DNA of 64,000 nucleotides from the NCBI GenBank assembly GCA_964643355.1, contig CAZXPW010000011.1:1-64000 (forward strand), in the 5' to 3' direction. The translations under genes and the position numbers were made by a program. Below are positions 16,600 to 24,792 of this stretch, piece after piece. The notes under the pieces were generated by a model. It did not search any database and was not told the DNA's origin. It saw nothing but the letters and a program-made list of their open reading frames with translations. Source of the stretch: FEN-1350 sp964643355. GTDB taxonomy: Bacteria > Planctomycetota > Phycisphaerae > Sedimentisphaerales > Anaerohalosphaeraceae. Every line of letters begins with the position of its first letter. Within the stretch, counting starts at the first letter, position 1.

Positions 16600-17691
16600 A
16601 TGGTAAAAAATCAACAACGGATTGAACAAATTGCCGGCGTGATCCTAATCGGATCGATCATAATCGGGTGCTGGTTGGTGTTGCGGCCGTTCACCTCGGC
16701 GATTCTCTGGGCGGCGATTTTGTCCTTTGCGACCTGGCCGTTATATGCGGCCCTGTTGCGGGGTTGCCACGGACGACGGAACTCGGCGGCGATCCTGATG
16801 ACCCTGTGCCTCTCGCTGGTGCTGCTAGTCCCGTTTATCCTGATCGGTTTTACTTTCACCGATAGTATTCAGGCGGCTCTGGACTGGTTCGACAAACAAA
16901 AGGGCGCGACCATTGGCCCTCCGCCGGCATGGCTGGAACAGATCCCCATCGCCGGAAAAGACTTGAAGGAATACTGGGAGGCGCATGCCGCCGACGCCGG
17001 TTCGATATTGAACTGGATAAAGCCGTGGTTGCAGCAAGCCGGAGTCTGGCTTCTCAAGCACAGTCTGGATATGGCACAAGGAGTATTTCACCTGGCCATG
17101 AGCATGTTGATGTTGTTCTTTTTTTATCGGGATGGCGAAGAAGTCGTTCGATTGCTCCGGGAGGGCTTTCAGCGTATCAGCGGAGATTATGCCCAGGAAT
17201 TGTTCACTGTGATTAAAGGTACGGTTCAAGGGGTGGTTTATGGCACCATCGGAACGGCCCTGGCGCAGGCGATATTGGCGTGGATCGGTTTTGTCATCGC
17301 CGGCGTGCCGTCTCCTTTGCAGTTGTCTCTGTTTACCTTTTTCCTGAGTTTCATTCCCATCGGTCCGCCCATCATCTGGATCGGAGCGTCGGTATGGCTG
17401 TTTTTGGAAGGATTTCCCGGCTGGGGGATTTTCATGATCGCCTGGGGCGGCGGCGTAATCAGTATGGTGGACAATTTCATCAAGCCCTACATTATCAGTC
17501 GGGGTTCACAATTGTCGTTTATCACAATGTTGCTGGGTGTTTTGGGTGGAGTCATCACATTTGGATTTATCGGAGTGTTTCTGGGACCGACACTATTGGC
17601 GGTAGGATATAGTCTCGTTCAGACGATGTTGGTCCGGCAACGACGGCACACTGTAGTCCCAGAAACCAAAGTTGCGGGGAACACTGGATAA
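16600..17691 (+). CDS. AI-2E family transporter (PerM/YdiK type)
   Basis: 363 residues from ATG 16600. Longer in-frame readings would run back through the end of the upstream gene and are not believed. About eight hydrophobic segments follow the family pattern: two at the N-terminus, a charged central part and a C-terminal block with GVPSPLQLSLFTFFLSFIPIGPPIIW and ISRGSQLSFITMLLGVLGGVITFGFIGVFLGP. The family includes the autoinducer-2 exporter TqsA and Na+(Li+)/H+ antiporters, so the role here is undefined. Confidence 0.9.
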   Translation: MVKNQQRIEQIAGVILIGSIIIGCWLVLRPFTSAILWAAILSFATWPLYAALLRGCHGRRNSAAILMTLCLSLVLLVPFILIGFTFTDSIQAALDWFDKQKGATIGPPPAWLEQIPIAGKDLKEYWEAHAADAGSILNWIKPWLQQAGVWLLKHSLDMAQGVFHLAMSMLMLFFFYRDGEEVVRLLREGFQRISGDYAQELFTVIKGTVQGVVYGTIGTALAQAILAWIGFVIAGVPSPLQLSLFTFFLSFIPIGPPIIWIGASVWLFLEGFPGWGIFMIAWGGGVISMVDNFIKPYIISRGSQLSFITMLLGVLGGVITFGFIGVFLGPTLLAVGYSLVQTMLVRQRRHTVVPETKVAGNTG

Positions 17692-17719
17692 ACGCATTTT
17701 ACGGGTCGACGCGGTACCG

Positions 17720-18838
17720 TTATGAGTCCGCCAGACGGTTGAGGATTTCAACCCCCTTGGCGATTTTGTCGTCGGTCGTGGCATAACTGATGCGGAAGTG
17801 GGTATCCTTTTCGCTAAAAACATTGCCCGGAATTACCAGGACATTATTTTCAATGGCCCTTTTCACAAATTCGGTTGCGGTCCCCTTTCCCCCGGGAACG
17901 GGAACAAAAGCATAGAACGCGCCGCCGGGCCTGATCAGGCCGAAACGATCTTTGAGACCGTTGAAAATCATGTCGCGCTTCTTATGATAACCGGCGATAA
18001 ACCGGCTCATATCGCAATCGAAGGTCGTAAGCGTGGCCTTCTGAAAAGGAGTCGGAGCACAAACAAAGGAGTATTGCTGAATCTTGGTCATCGCCTCGAT
18101 CAGCTCATGCAATTTCGGGCCGGCAGCGGCATATCCCATTCTCCATCCGGTCATCGCATAGGTTTTGCTGTATCCCTTGAGAACCAGCGTTCGATCATAC
18201 ACCTTGCCGACACTCTCAAAGGGCTGATCATAGCAGAAATCCTCATAGATTTCATCGCTGACGACCGGGAGTTGCCGGCGCGAAGCCACTTCGGCCAGAT
18301 CGGCGATCTCCCCGGCAGTATAGACCGAACCCGTCGGATTGACCGGAGAGTTGAGCACGATCAATTTCGTGCGATCGGTAATAGCGGCGGCAATTTTATC
18401 TACAGGAAGTCGGAAATCGGGATAGCTATCGACATATACACAGGTCCCCCCAAACATGCGGGCCAGATGCTTGTACATGACGAAATAGGGGTCTGGAATG
18501 ATGACTTCGTCGCCGGGATTAATCATGGACATGAAAGCCAGGAGAAGACCGCCGCTGACGCCGCTGGTAATAATGACTCGAGGGTCCCATGGAAACCGGG
18601 CCTTGGCCTCGGCGGTGACGCGAGCGATCAATTCTTCGTCTCCGGCAGTCTGCGAGTAACGATTAAAACCGCGTTCGATGGCTTCTATCGCGGTTTTCTT
18701 GACGGCGTCAGGCACATCAAAGTCCGGCTGTCCAATGGAAAAATTGACCGGATCTTTGAGGGTTGCCGCCAGGGCAAACACCTTTCGGATTCCGCTGGCA
18801 TCGATCAGTTTGGTCCGTTCGGCAAGAACCGATTCCAT
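17720..18838 (-). CDS. Aspartate-type aminotransferase (class I/II PLP enzyme)
   Basis: 372 residues from ATG 18838, chosen over the in-frame ATG 18844 because AGGAG stands seven bases upstream. Fold-type I aminotransferase signatures: SIGQPDFDVP, YSQTAGDEELIARV, NSPVNPTG, SDEIYEDFCYD and the PLP-lysine segment VLKGYSKTYAMTGWRMGY, with a late FRISYATTD holding the carboxylate-binding Arg. The enzyme belongs to the aspartate/aromatic/alanine aminotransferase group; substrate range cannot be fixed by eye. An aromatic specificity would connect it to the arylpyruvate metabolism suggested by the ior operon, but that is speculation. The small basic protein gene lies upstream on the same strand. Confidence 0.92.
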   Translation of the reverse strand: MESVLAERTKLIDASGIRKVFALAATLKDPVNFSIGQPDFDVPDAVKKTAIEAIERGFNRYSQTAGDEELIARVTAEAKARFPWDPRVIITSGVSGGLLLAFMSMINPGDEVIIPDPYFVMYKHLARMFGGTCVYVDSYPDFRLPVDKIAAAITDRTKLIVLNSPVNPTGSVYTAGEIADLAEVASRRQLPVVSDEIYEDFCYDQPFESVGKVYDRTLVLKGYSKTYAMTGWRMGYAAAGPKLHELIEAMTKIQQYSFVCAPTPFQKATLTTFDCDMSRFIAGYHKKRDMIFNGLKDRFGLIRPGGAFYAFVPVPGGKGTATEFVKRAIENNVLVIPGNVFSEKDTHFRISYATTDDKIAKGVEILNRLADS

Positions 18839-18881
18839 GGCCATACTCCTGTCTTAAACATTGCATTATCGCGCAGAACAA

Positions 18882-18917
18882 GGCCGCTACGGGCAACGAG
18901 GGTCTCCCATAGCGGCC
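18882..18917 (-). terminator. Hairpin after the small basic protein gene
   Basis: Arms GGCCGCTA and TAGCGGCC, extended by GGG/CCC after one mismatch. On the minus strand TTGTTCTG follows. It is a weak intrinsic terminator or attenuator between the basic protein gene and the aminotransferase. Confidence 0.5.
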
Positions 18918-18940
18918 CGGAAAATCGAAATTGGATACCG

Positions 18941-19180
18941 CTATTTCGCGGGCGCTTCGGGTTTCGCCTCTGCGGCGGCGCCTTCGGCGGCGGGTTTTTT
19001 CTCGGCGGCCTTTTTGCCGCTGTGACTCTTGCGGTGTCCAACCTTGACCAGACCTGTAACCTTGTCGCCCTCGCCCCATTTTTCCAGCAACTTGAGGGCC
19101 TCAATCCGCTCGGCACGCGATAGAACATTTCGATGGCGAGTCAGAGCTCCACGAACTTTCAATGAACGATCGATCGACAT
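18941..19180 (-). CDS. Small basic protein of the PVC superphylum (TIGR04137-like)
   Basis: 79 residues from ATG 19180, with AGGAG nine bases upstream; a TTG two codons earlier has poor spacing. It starts MSIDRSLKVRG and continues HRNVLSRAERIEALKLLEKW and VKVGHRKSH. This matches the family I know as short basic proteins restricted to planctomycetes, verrucomicrobia and chlamydiae, thought to act with the ribosome or rRNA. The C-terminal 25 residues are an Ala/Lys/Pro/Glu tail, longer than in typical members. It supports the phylum assignment. It is flanked upstream by the SPOR-like gene and downstream by a hairpin. Confidence 0.85.
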   Translation of the reverse strand: MSIDRSLKVRGALTRHRNVLSRAERIEALKLLEKWGEGDKVTGLVKVGHRKSHSGKKAAEKKPAAEGAAAEAKPEAPAK

Positions 19181-19208
19181 ATCCAAATACTCCTGCTATA
19201 GAAACACC

Positions 19209-20039
19209 TTACTCTTGTTTGAGTTTCATTCCATAAGCATCCTGAAAGGGGGTATTGTCAAACCTCTCAAATCCTTTCGGCGCCCGGTATTTCGCTCCGA
19301 TCTGTTTGATTTTATCCAGGGCCGCAGCCCCTTCCGATCCCGGTTTTCGGGGATTCGGATACCGCTCTTTGGTTACCAGATAATAATACGACCCTCTTTT
19401 CAGGATCTCGGTTTCGATTCCATTTCGGCCAAAATAATCCCGAACCGGCTCCAGATCTTCATTTCGCATATAAGTCGCAATCACCAAAATATGATCGCGA
19501 ACCACATCCGCTGACGCAGGAATCACCGGCACCGACGGCTTGGGTTTGACCGCAAGTACCGTCTGTGGATCGGACGCAACCTGCGGTTCTTCCGACACAC
19601 GAGATGCATCCGACTTTACAGGATCTTTCGCCTGAACGGAATTTTCCGTCTGTGGCTGGGCCTTTGGCTCGGTTCGAAACAGCCCCGAACCGACAACAAC
19701 GGCCAACACAATCACTATAATACCGACAAAAATCCAACCAATTCTGCCCGCCATCTCCTTCCCGAACAGGCCCTTCCCAGCCGCTTTGGGTTGAGCCGTT
19801 ACGGCCGGTTTGGATGTCGCCCCCGGTTTGGGCGATCCCGTAACTTTAGGCGGAATCGGAGGTTGCGAAACAACCGGCTGCTGTTGTTGCTTTAGCAAAG
19901 ACAGATCCGATACCTTCTTTTTTTCCGGGGATTGGCGGCTCCAAATAGATCGGGAGGTCTGTCCCAACCGAGGTCCCAAGAGCTTTCTACGGCTCTTCTG
20001 GATTGCCTCATACATGGCAATTCGTTTGGGATTTCGCAT
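19209..20039 (-). CDS. Single-pass membrane protein with SPOR-like C-terminus
   Basis: 276 residues; ATG 20039 has GAGG seven bases upstream. A cytoplasmic basic N-terminus and Pro/Gln/Lys-rich linker (about residues 1-95) lead to one membrane helix (GWIFVGIIVIVLAVVVGSGL, about 99-120) and a second linker. The folded end (about 185-276) reads VIATYMRNEDLEPVRDYFGRNGIETEI and GSYYYLVTKERYPNP. The order anchor, linker, ~75-residue alpha/beta domain with alternating strands resembles SPOR proteins that bind denuded peptidoglycan. The match is by pattern only, so I call it SPOR-like rather than SPOR. Confidence 0.75.
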   Translation of the reverse strand: MRNPKRIAMYEAIQKSRRKLLGPRLGQTSRSIWSRQSPEKKKVSDLSLLKQQQQPVVSQPPIPPKVTGSPKPGATSKPAVTAQPKAAGKGLFGKEMAGRIGWIFVGIIVIVLAVVVGSGLFRTEPKAQPQTENSVQAKDPVKSDASRVSEEPQVASDPQTVLAVKPKPSVPVIPASADVVRDHILVIATYMRNEDLEPVRDYFGRNGIETEILKRGSYYYLVTKERYPNPRKPGSEGAAALDKIKQIGAKYRAPKGFERFDNTPFQDAYGMKLKQE

Positions 20040-20117
20040 TCTTATGCCTCAAACCTCGATGCCAGATAACCGCACGGCTCCCTTGTTTTGAAAGCCATCA
20101 TCCATTGGAAACTTATA

Positions 20118-20146
20118 TAGTTAACCGAAAACCCCAGAAAATGCAA
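20118..20146 (-). promoter_or_regulatory. Possible promoter of the SPOR-like gene
   Basis: TTGCAT (20141-20146), 17-base spacer, TAACTA (20118-20123) on the minus strand; TATATA overlaps just downstream. The start would be about 70 bases before the ATG at 20039. Confidence 0.4.
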
Positions 20147-20227
20147 CTCTTTTTCATTCAAAATAACATTTTTCCTCGCCAGCACGGGCGTGTCCCGAAA
20201 AAAACCGTCTTAAGACCACAAAAGTTC

Positions 20228-20256
20228 TTGACAAAGTCCGACATAGGCACTATTAA
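20228..20256 (+). promoter_or_regulatory. Promoter of the rpmF-plsX-fab operon
   Basis: Perfect TTGACA (20228-20233), 17-base spacer, TATTAA (20251-20256). The start is near 20263, about 110 bases before rpmF. Apart from this promoter and the divergent one, the 333-base gap between the SPOR-like gene and rpmF shows no gene. Confidence 0.6.
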
Positions 20257-20372
20257 AGCATGTTTTGTGTAATTGCAACAGGCATCATACTGTTCCATTG
20301 GCCCCGAAGCACTGTGGTATGGGACGGCGGATCGGTTTTGAATCGGATCTGAAGTAGGAGTCCAGAGAACCT

Positions 20373-20561
20373 ATGTTACCAGTAAAAAAACGAAGCAAAT
20401 CGCGTACACGGACACGACGGGCCCATCACGGCCTGAAGCCGACTCATTATTCGTTGTGTCCCAAATGCAGTTCGGCCAAATTGCCCCATGCCGCCTGCGG
20501 TAATTGCGGCTATTTGAATGCCCAGATTACCCTGAACCTTGGCAAGGAGGCCACTACCTAA
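20373..20561 (+). CDS. rpmF: 50S ribosomal protein L32
   Basis: 62 residues. The protein is basic, begins MLPVKKRSKSRTRTRRAHHG (the VPKRKxSKxRxxxRRxH pattern of L32), and carries a zinc-ribbon with CPKC and CGNC pairs (about residues 30-33 and 43-46). L32 preceding plsX is a classic bacterial gene order linking ribosome and lipid synthesis. The strong AAGGAGG near its end serves plsX. Confidence 0.97.
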   Translation: MLPVKKRSKSRTRTRRAHHGLKPTHYSLCPKCSSAKLPHAACGNCGYLNAQITLNLGKEATT

Positions 20562-20563
20562 TT

Positions 20564-21577
20564 ATGAGGATTGCACTGGATGTAATGGGCGGGGACTATG
20601 CGCCGGATGAAATCATCAAAGGCGCCATTGAAGCCAAGCCCCTGCTGGAAACGGACGACCGGCTGATCCTGATTGGCAATCAAGGCACGATCGAATCTTT
20701 TTTGCAGAGCAACAACTGTTCGACCGGGGACTTTGAGATTGTGGATGCCCCGGAGAATATCGGAATGGACGAATCTCCGATCGACGCTCTGCGAAAAAAA
20801 CGGAAAAGTTCCATCGCGGCCATGGCCAAAATGTCCGCGCATAACGAAACCGATGCGGTCATTTCGGCGGGCAATACGGGAGCGTGTGTGGCGGCGTGTC
20901 AACTTCGGATGCGAACCCTGGAGGGAGTGCTCCGTCCGGGAATCGCCGTGGTTTTGCCCACGCTCGGGGGACCGGTAACCATGTGCGATGTGGGGGCCAA
21001 TGTTGCCTGCAAACCGATCAATCTGTACCAATATGCCGTCATGGCCAGCGTGTATTCTGAGCGTGTTCTCGGAGTCAAAAATCCCCGGATTGCGATCATG
21101 AGCATCGGCGAAGAGGATGCCAAAGGCAACGAACTGGTCAAAAAAACCCGGCAACTGCTGAAGTCGGATTCCAAGTTGAATTTTATCGGAAATCTCGAAG
21201 GACGGGATATTTTTGACGGGGTGGCGGATGTCGTCGTGTGCGAGGGATTCGTAGGCAATGTCATCCTCAAGCTCACCGAAGGTCTGGTTAGTATGATTTT
21301 CAAAGCCATCAAGCAGGAACTGTTGGCGGCGAGTATGAAACTGGCCTTGGAATTCAAACCCATCCTGACCGAGATCTACAAAAAATACGACTACCACGAG
21401 TACGGCGGAGCCCCGTTGTTGGGCATCAATGGCACCGCGCTGATGTGTCACGGAACCAGCAAAAGCCGGACGATCAAAAACGCCATTATGGCATCCAAAA
21501 AGTTCTTTTCGATGCGAATCAACGAGCAGATCAAGGAGTATCTTGCCAGCACGACCGTAAAACCCAATGGCGACTAA
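20564..21577 (+). CDS. plsX: Phosphate acyltransferase PlsX
   Basis: 337 residues from ATG 20564; the frame is open further upstream into rpmF but the family begins MRIALDVMGGDYAP. PlsX converts acyl-ACP to acyl-phosphate, the acyl donor for PlsY in phospholipid synthesis. Diagnostic blocks are ALDVMGGDYAPDEIIKGA, VISAGNTGACVA, LPTLGGPVTMCDVGANVACKP, CEGFVGNVILKLTEG and YGGAPLLGINGTALMCHG. It sits two bases after rpmF and overlaps fabH by 11 bases, implying tight cotranslation. Confidence 0.97.
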   Translation: MRIALDVMGGDYAPDEIIKGAIEAKPLLETDDRLILIGNQGTIESFLQSNNCSTGDFEIVDAPENIGMDESPIDALRKKRKSSIAAMAKMSAHNETDAVISAGNTGACVAACQLRMRTLEGVLRPGIAVVLPTLGGPVTMCDVGANVACKPINLYQYAVMASVYSERVLGVKNPRIAIMSIGEEDAKGNELVKKTRQLLKSDSKLNFIGNLEGRDIFDGVADVVVCEGFVGNVILKLTEGLVSMIFKAIKQELLAASMKLALEFKPILTEIYKKYDYHEYGGAPLLGINGTALMCHGTSKSRTIKNAIMASKKFFSMRINEQIKEYLASTTVKPNGD

Positions 21578-22583
21578 ACCCAAAATCCCGTTTAATCTTC
21601 CCTGCAATGCGTTGATCATTGGTACGGGGTCGTGTGTTCCCGAAGCGATTTTGACCAACGAGGATTTCGCGCGAAGAATGGAAACCTCGGACGAATGGAT
21701 CACGACTCGAACCGGAATCAAATCTCGGCATGTCTGTTCGGAAACCGATACAACGGCAACCTTGGCCGCAGAAGCCGCCCGGCGAGCGATCGCGGATGCC
21801 GGCCTGACCGTTGACCAGATCGACCTGATTATTGTCGCCACGATTACGCCGGAAATGGTGTTTCCCTCGACGGCCTGTTTTGTTCAGGATCAGATCCAGG
21901 CCGTCAACGCCTGGGCGTTTGATCTGTCGGCCGCGTGCAGCGGATTTGTCTATGCGCTTTCGATCGCCCAGCAATTCGCCTGCAGCGGACGATACAAGAA
22001 TATTCTGGTCATCGGAGCCGAAACGCTCACCAAGATCACCGACTACTCCGATCGGGCCAGCTGTATTCTGTTCGGCGACGGAGCCGGGGCTGCAGTGATC
22101 CAGAGCCGCGACGACCAATCGAGGGGGATTCTGTATTCCAATTCCGTCTCGGACGGCAGCGGCTGGACGAGTTTGTATTGCCAAGCGTACGGGTCGCGCC
22201 ACCCGGTCAGCAAACCCCTGCCGGATCCCAAAATGGTGTATATGACCATCAACGGACGGGAGGTTTATCACATGGCGGTGCGGAGAATCGTCGAAATGGT
22301 GGACGATTGCCTGGCCAAATGCCAGATCACCATCGACGACATCAGCATGTTCATACCCCACCAGATGAACGCCAGGATCATTGAATCGGTGGGCAAGCGG
22401 ATCGGATTGCCGTCGGAAAAAATCTTCATTAACATCGACAAGTACGGGAATACATCGGCCGCGTCGATTCCCATCGCTTTGGACGATTGCCGCCGCCAGG
22501 GAAAAATCAAAACCGGTGACATTGTTCTTTTGGTGGCCTTCGGGGGCGGTTTGACCTGGGGCGCCAACATCATTCAATTTTAA
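21567..22583 (+). CDS. fabH: 3-oxoacyl-ACP synthase III
   Basis: 338 residues. FabH condenses acetyl-CoA (or another short primer) with malonyl-ACP to start fatty-acid elongation. The catalytic triad is visible: Cys in LSAACSGFVYALS, His in MFIPHQMNARI and Asn in KYGNTSAASIP. The N-terminal TGSCVPEAILTNEDFARRMETSDEWI-type region and GDGAGAAVIQ are typical. Primer preference cannot be read directly. The gene overlaps the plsX end by 11 bases and lies 30 bases before fabD. Confidence 0.97.
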   Translation: MATKPKIPFNLPCNALIIGTGSCVPEAILTNEDFARRMETSDEWITTRTGIKSRHVCSETDTTATLAAEAARRAIADAGLTVDQIDLIIVATITPEMVFPSTACFVQDQIQAVNAWAFDLSAACSGFVYALSIAQQFACSGRYKNILVIGAETLTKITDYSDRASCILFGDGAGAAVIQSRDDQSRGILYSNSVSDGSGWTSLYCQAYGSRHPVSKPLPDPKMVYMTINGREVYHMAVRRIVEMVDDCLAKCQITIDDISMFIPHQMNARIIESVGKRIGLPSEKIFINIDKYGNTSAASIPIALDDCRRQGKIKTGDIVLLVAFGGGLTWGANIIQF

Positions 22584-22613
22584 CCGCACGGATTGCAGGA
22601 GCCGGATTTCAGG

Positions 22614-23549
22614 ATGAAAACCGCATTTTTATTTCCGGGCCAGGGCGCACAGGTTGTGGGTATGGGAGCCGATATCGCCGCGGCCTGGCCGGTGGTCCAT
22701 GACTTTTTCGACCGAGCCCATCAGATTGTTGGTTACGATCTGAAATCGTTTTGTTTTTCGGGACCGGAAGACAAACTCAACTCCACGACGATCTCGCAAC
22801 CGGCGATTTTCACCGTTTCTGCGGCGATTCTGGCCATTCTTCAAAGTCATCCCAAAACTGCGGCAATGCGGCCGGATGTAACGGCGGGCTTGAGTCTTGG
22901 AGAATATACGGCCCTGTATGCGGCAGGGATTATCGACTTTGAAAATACTTTACGACTGGTCCAGCAACGCGGCCAGGCAATGCAGGCGGCGGCCGATGCT
23001 TCTGCCGGGGGAATGGTCAGCATCCTCGGATTGGATGAATCCCAAGTTCGGCAATTGTGTTCGGAAGCAGCCGAAGGGGAATTGTTGGTTCCGGCGAATT
23101 TTAATTGTCCCGGACAGATCGTAATCAGCGGTTCGATGGCCGCCTGCAAGCGGGCGATCCCGATGGCCGAGACAATGGGAGCCACCAAGGCCATGGAGTT
23201 AAAAGTGGCCGGCGCTTTCCACAGTGAGATGATGCGGCCGGCGGCCGAAACGCTGGAAAAGGCGTTGGCCGGTTGTGCAATCCGAAATCCGTCGGAGACT
23301 CAGGTAATCGCCAACATTCGTGCCGACTATTATTCCACCGCCGACGAAATCCGGAAGGGATTGATTCACCAGTTGCTCGAACCGATCCTCTGGCAAAAGT
23401 GCATGGAAAAATTGCTGGCCGACGGAGTCGAAACATTTTATGAAATCGGTCCTGGACGGGTCCTGACCGGCCTGATGAAACGAATTCATCGCCGGGTAAA
23501 TGTCGTGAATATCAGCAACCTCGATTCCCTGAAAGCCGTTTTGGGATAA
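22614..23549 (+). CDS. fabD: Malonyl-CoA:ACP transacylase
   Basis: 311 residues from ATG 22614; an in-frame TTG 21 bases upstream is rejected because AGGAG is placed for the ATG and the family starts at the FPGQG block. It loads malonyl groups onto ACP. Seen: FLFPGQGAQVVGMG, the nucleophile elbow GLSLGEYTALYAAG, the Gln-Arg segment LVQQRGQAMQ, VAGAFHSEMM with the catalytic His, and EIGPGRVLTGLMKRI. It lies between fabH and fabG in the operon, with no missing residue noticed. Confidence 0.97.
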   Translation: MKTAFLFPGQGAQVVGMGADIAAAWPVVHDFFDRAHQIVGYDLKSFCFSGPEDKLNSTTISQPAIFTVSAAILAILQSHPKTAAMRPDVTAGLSLGEYTALYAAGIIDFENTLRLVQQRGQAMQAAADASAGGMVSILGLDESQVRQLCSEAAEGELLVPANFNCPGQIVISGSMAACKRAIPMAETMGATKAMELKVAGAFHSEMMRPAAETLEKALAGCAIRNPSETQVIANIRADYYSTADEIRKGLIHQLLEPILWQKCMEKLLADGVETFYEIGPGRVLTGLMKRIHRRVNVVNISNLDSLKAVLG

Positions 23550-23595
23550 CCTCTCGGAACAGGTTGCATCAAGGTAAGACTGGGAGATCAAGAGC

Positions 23596-24333
23596 ATGTC
23601 GGATAAACGCTTAGCCATCGTAACCGGAGCCGCCCGGGGAATCGGGCGGGCTATCGTACTGGCTCTGCTGAAACAGGGTCGAACGGTGGCGGGACTGGAC
23701 CTCAATGCCGAACAACTCCGGCAACTGGAAACCGCGGCGAAGGAGACAGGGTATTCGGTAATCACTCGATGCGTGGATATCACCAACGACGCCAAGCTGA
23801 CGGAAACCCTCGATAGTCTTTCCGAAGAATTTGGCGGGGTGGGCATCCTGGTGAACAACGCCGGTATTACCCGCGACAAATTGATGATGCAAATGGACGC
23901 CGAAGATTACGACAAATTGATGGCGGTGAACCTGCGGGCCGCATTTATGGCCACCAAGCATGTTCTTCGGTCGATGGTGCGAAACAAATTCGGCAGGATT
24001 ATCAACATCAGTTCCGTAGCCGGGGTTATGGGACAGGCCGGTTCGGCCAACTATGCCGCCAGCAAAGCGGGCCTGATCGGTATGACCAAATCCATCGCCC
24101 GTGAAGTTGGGAAAAAGAACATCACCGCCAACTGTATTGCTCCCGGCTTTATCCAGACCGAAATGACCGATATTCTCCCCCAGCAAGTCAAGGATGCGGC
24201 CATGGAAGTGATCCCCGTCAAACGAATGGGGACCGTGGCGGATGTCGCCCATGCGGTGGCATTTCTTGCGGAGGATGAATCCGGATACATCACCGGTCAA
24301 GTGTTGTGCGTGGACGGGGGAATGGCCATGTAA
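23596..24333 (+). CDS. fabG: 3-oxoacyl-ACP reductase
   Basis: 245 residues, classical short-chain dehydrogenase. FabG reduces 3-oxoacyl-ACP with NADPH. The cofactor motif TGAARGIGRAI, the NNAGITRD block, the Ser-Tyr-Lys triad in INISSVAGVMGQAGSANYAASKAG and the C-terminal DGGMAM ending are all present. It is followed by a 177-base gap holding a promoter for acpP. The position between fabD and acpP supports FabG over other SDR functions. Confidence 0.95.
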   Translation: MSDKRLAIVTGAARGIGRAIVLALLKQGRTVAGLDLNAEQLRQLETAAKETGYSVITRCVDITNDAKLTETLDSLSEEFGGVGILVNNAGITRDKLMMQMDAEDYDKLMAVNLRAAFMATKHVLRSMVRNKFGRIINISSVAGVMGQAGSANYAASKAGLIGMTKSIAREVGKKNITANCIAPGFIQTEMTDILPQQVKDAAMEVIPVKRMGTVADVAHAVAFLAEDESGYITGQVLCVDGGMAM

Positions 24334-24372
24334 GGAGACGACGAATAACCCGAAGAAAAATGAAAAATTAGA

Positions 24373-24401
24373 TTGAAAAAGCCCATTCCCATGGGTATAG
24401 T
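24373..24401 (+). promoter_or_regulatory. Internal promoter for acpP-fabF
   Basis: TTGAAA (24373-24378), 17-base spacer, TATAGT (24396-24401). An eight-base palindrome CCCATGGG (24388-24395) fills the end of the spacer. The start would be about 100 bases before acpP, allowing ACP to be made in excess of the enzymes. Confidence 0.6.
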
Positions 24402-24510
24402 ACCGCGGAACTTTCCGGCGATGAAGGTATGCTCGTCGGGAGAATGCGGTAACCAATAACGGATTGAAACCAGCAAAGTCAATTAGGATATGAATTGGAG
24501 GCTTCCAACC

Positions 24511-24780
24511 GTGAGTGATATTGATGTCGGAGTCATTGAAGCGAAGGTAATCGAAATCGTCAGCGAGCAGATGGGCGTGGATAAGTCCGAAATCACTCGT
24601 GAAACCTCATTTATCAACGATTTGAATGCCGATTCTCTGGATACCGTCGAACTGGTCATGGAATTTGAGGACGAGTTTGACATGAGCATCCCGGACGAAG
24701 AAGCCGAAAAAATCCAGACCGTTGGGGCGGCGATCGATTATATTGTCAACATCGTCAAGAACCAGAAAAAAGAATCCTGA
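24511..24780 (+). CDS. acpP: Acyl carrier protein
   Basis: 89 residues from GTG 24511. An ATG 21 bases upstream is in frame, but the GGAGG Shine-Dalgarno lies between the two, nine bases before the GTG. Small and acidic, with four-helix ACP pattern and the phosphopantetheine serine in NADSLDTVELVMEFEDEF (Ser about residue 40). It carries acyl intermediates for FabH, FabF, FabG and PlsX. Own promoter upstream, 12 bases to fabF. Confidence 0.97.
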   Translation: MSDIDVGVIEAKVIEIVSEQMGVDKSEITRETSFINDLNADSLDTVELVMEFEDEFDMSIPDEEAEKIQTVGAAIDYIVNIVKNQKKES

Positions 24781-24792
24781 TCTCGGGGATTT

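Noticed and set aside
17798..19123. 441-codon plus-strand frame opposite the aminotransferase and basic protein
   Set aside because: Spans two conserved genes on the other strand; its sequence has no family features.
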